The notes below the pieces were generated by a model. The model was not told the origin of the DNA. It was given only the letters and a program-made list of their open reading frames with translations, and did no database searches. Made by a program: the position numbers and the translations under genes. A stretch of 15,498 nucleotides of DNA from an uncultured Chloroflexota bacterium (lineage in GTDB: Bacteria > Chloroflexota > Anaerolineae > Caldilineales > Caldilineaceae). Shown here piece by piece: positions 14,095 to 15,498 of the stretch; positions within the stretch are counted from its first letter, which is position 1; every line of letters begins with the position of its first letter. The stretch is from assembly GCA_903858085.1 (NCBI GenBank), contig CAIOHJ010000375.1, positions 1 to 15,498 of the forward strand. The letters are read 5' to 3'.

Positions 14095-15489
14095 TCAACG
14101 CCCTCCCAAGAGGTCGCTGAGCGCAGACGGCAAAAAATTTCCACGCTGGCCAGAGCTGGGCGGCTGGCCTTTTCTGCGTTTGTTTTTTTTGCTTTTGCCC
14201 ATGATCCCCAGCTGTTTCATCATTTTTTGCATCTCGCGGAACTGCTTGACCAGTTGGTTGACATCCTGCACGGTCGTTCCGCTCCCGGCAGCGATCCGTC
14301 TTCGACGGCTGGCGTTGAGCAGGTCTGGCTGACGCCGTTCCTGCAACGTCATGCTGTTGATGATGGCTTCGGTCTTTTTGAGGCTGCTCTGCGCCTCCGC
14401 AGGGTCAAGATCTTTGGCGATCCGATTCATGCCTGGAATCATGCCGAGCAGATCCGTAATCGGCCCCAGCCGCTTGACCTGCTTGAGCTGTTCCAAGAAA
14501 TCTTCGAAGTCAAACTGCCCCTCCCCCAGCCGCTTTTCCATCGCAGCCGCATCGACTTCGCTGATCTGCTCCTGAGCCCGTTCGATCAGGGTCAGCACAT
14601 CCCCCATTCCCAGAATTCGCCCGGCCAGACGCTCCGGCTCAAACGCTTCCAGATCGGGCAATTTTTCGCCGGTGCCCAGGAACTTGATCGGCACCCCAGT
14701 GACCTGACGCACGCTCAGCGCCGCCCCCCCGCGAGCATCTCCGTCGATCTTGGTCATGATCAGCCCGGTCAAGGGAACCCGGCTGTTGAACCCCTCCGCC
14801 ACATTGACCGCTTCCTGCCCCGTCATCGCATCCACAACCAGCAAAATATCGGAGGGGCGCACCACCATGCGCACCTGCTCCAATTCCTGCATCAACCCGC
14901 TGTCGATCTGAAGACGGCCTGCGGTGTCGACAATGAGCACCGTGTAGGCTTTTTCGCGGGCCAGCTTGAGTGCATCTTTGGCAATTGTCGGGGCAGGGGT
15001 CTGGGTGCCAGCACTGTAAACCGGCACATCAATCTGCGCCCCCAGCACTTCCAGCTGTTTGATGGCAGCAGGACGATAGATGTCGGCCGCAGCCAACAGC
15101 GGGCGCTGCCCGTTCTTTTTCAACCGCAGCGCCAGTTTGGCCGCCATCGTCGTCTTTCCAGCACCCTGCAGCCCGACCAGCATCACCACGTGGGGAGGCT
15201 GCCCCGATGTGCTGAGGGGCGCCGGCTTCCCCAACAGTTCGATCAGCTCTTCGTGGACAATCTTGACAACCTGCTGCGCAGGCGTCAAGCTCTCCATCAC
15301 CTCAACCCCGATCGAACGGGCCTTGGCACGGTCAATAAACTCTTTGACAACTTTATAGTTTACATCGGCTTCCAACAGCGCAAGGCGAACCTCCCGCATG
15401 GCAGCATTGACATCTGCTTCGGTGAGCTTGCCTTTGGTCGCGAGCTTGTCAAAGACGCTTTGTAGTTTGTCCGTTAAGCTTTCAAACAC
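14095..15489 (-). CDS. ffh: Signal recognition particle GTPase Ffh
   Basis: 464-residue SRP54 protein. N domain about 1-88, G domain about 98-295 with G1 GLQGAGKTT (106-114), DIYRPAA (136-142), DTAGR (188-192) and TKIDGDARGG (246-255), and a Met-rich M domain about 325-435 with the RNA-binding arginines RRRRIAAGSG (395-404) and MQKMMKQLGIM. A Lys/Arg-rich tail and SDLLGG end follow. With 4.5S RNA and FtsY it targets nascent membrane proteins. The start is read as GTG at 15489 (encoding MFESLTDKLQ, the usual Ffh N-terminus); only 9 bases remain upstream, so its ribosome site and promoter cannot be judged. First gene visible of the minus-strand run ending at 9208. Confidence 0.96.
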   Translation of the reverse strand: MFESLTDKLQSVFDKLATKGKLTEADVNAAMREVRLALLEADVNYKVVKEFIDRAKARSIGVEVMESLTPAQQVVKIVHEELIELLGKPAPLSTSGQPPHVVMLVGLQGAGKTTMAAKLALRLKKNGQRPLLAAADIYRPAAIKQLEVLGAQIDVPVYSAGTQTPAPTIAKDALKLAREKAYTVLIVDTAGRLQIDSGLMQELEQVRMVVRPSDILLVVDAMTGQEAVNVAEGFNSRVPLTGLIMTKIDGDARGGAALSVRQVTGVPIKFLGTGEKLPDLEAFEPERLAGRILGMGDVLTLIERAQEQISEVDAAAMEKRLGEGQFDFEDFLEQLKQVKRLGPITDLLGMIPGMNRIAKDLDPAEAQSSLKKTEAIINSMTLQERRQPDLLNASRRRRIAAGSGTTVQDVNQLVKQFREMQKMMKQLGIMGKSKKNKRRKGQPPSSGQRGNFLPSALSDLLGGR

Positions 15490-15498
15490 AATGACCCG

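Noticed and set aside
14227..15465. 412-codon plus-strand open frame over ffh
   Set aside because: Antisense to a complete Ffh; no domain in the translation.

Overview
The window looks like a chromosomal segment of a GC-rich, non-model bacterium, most plausibly a member of the Chloroflexota (Caldilineae/Anaerolineae type). This is inferred from gene content and style: a secreted lipoprotein with an Ala/Glu/Pro linker, a compact ffh-rpsP-khpA-rimM block joined to dprA, an uncharacterised two-TM protein of a kind I associate with that phylum, and palindromic intergenic repeats. No rRNA or tRNA is present to confirm it. Fifteen protein genes are supported. I see no mobile element, phage, CRISPR array or defence island.

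Block 1 (1-5380, minus strand, read right to left): an M32 metallocarboxypeptidase overlaps an EamA/DMT transporter by 4 bp. Then come the response regulator phoB, the sensor kinase phoR, and the start of a phosphate-binding lipoprotein (pstS-like) that runs off the left edge. Together the last three look like a phosphate-starvation module; the peptidase and exporter in front of it may share the transcript.

Block 2 (5706-8745, plus strand): a protein with two S1 RNA-binding domains, followed by a strong hairpin terminator; then an SDR oxidoreductase of the pteridine-reductase (FolM/PTR1) type whose catalytic Tyr is replaced by His; then a dGTPase-like HD hydrolase. The 325-bp divergent gap 5381-5705 holds a good sigma70-type promoter for the S1 gene, a TATAAT box for the peptidase operon and a 7-bp dyad between them.

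Convergent gap (8746-9207): no convincing gene. It contains two identical 26-nt palindromes, the first probably acting as terminator of the dGTPase gene.

Block 3 (9208-15489, minus strand, read right to left): ffh, rpsP, khpA, rimM, dprA, a mannose-1-phosphate guanylyltransferase gene and an uncharacterised two-TM protein gene, with gaps of only 13-77 bp, so probably one long transcript. It joins protein targeting, 30S ribosome maturation, DNA uptake/recombination and GDP-mannose synthesis. trmD and rplS, the usual partners after rimM, are absent. A perfect 8-bp RNA hairpin sits between khpA and rimM.

I found no clearly new multi-gene system. The best leads are the SDR active-site substitution, the paired palindromes, the dyad in the divergent promoter region, and the uncharacterised membrane protein.
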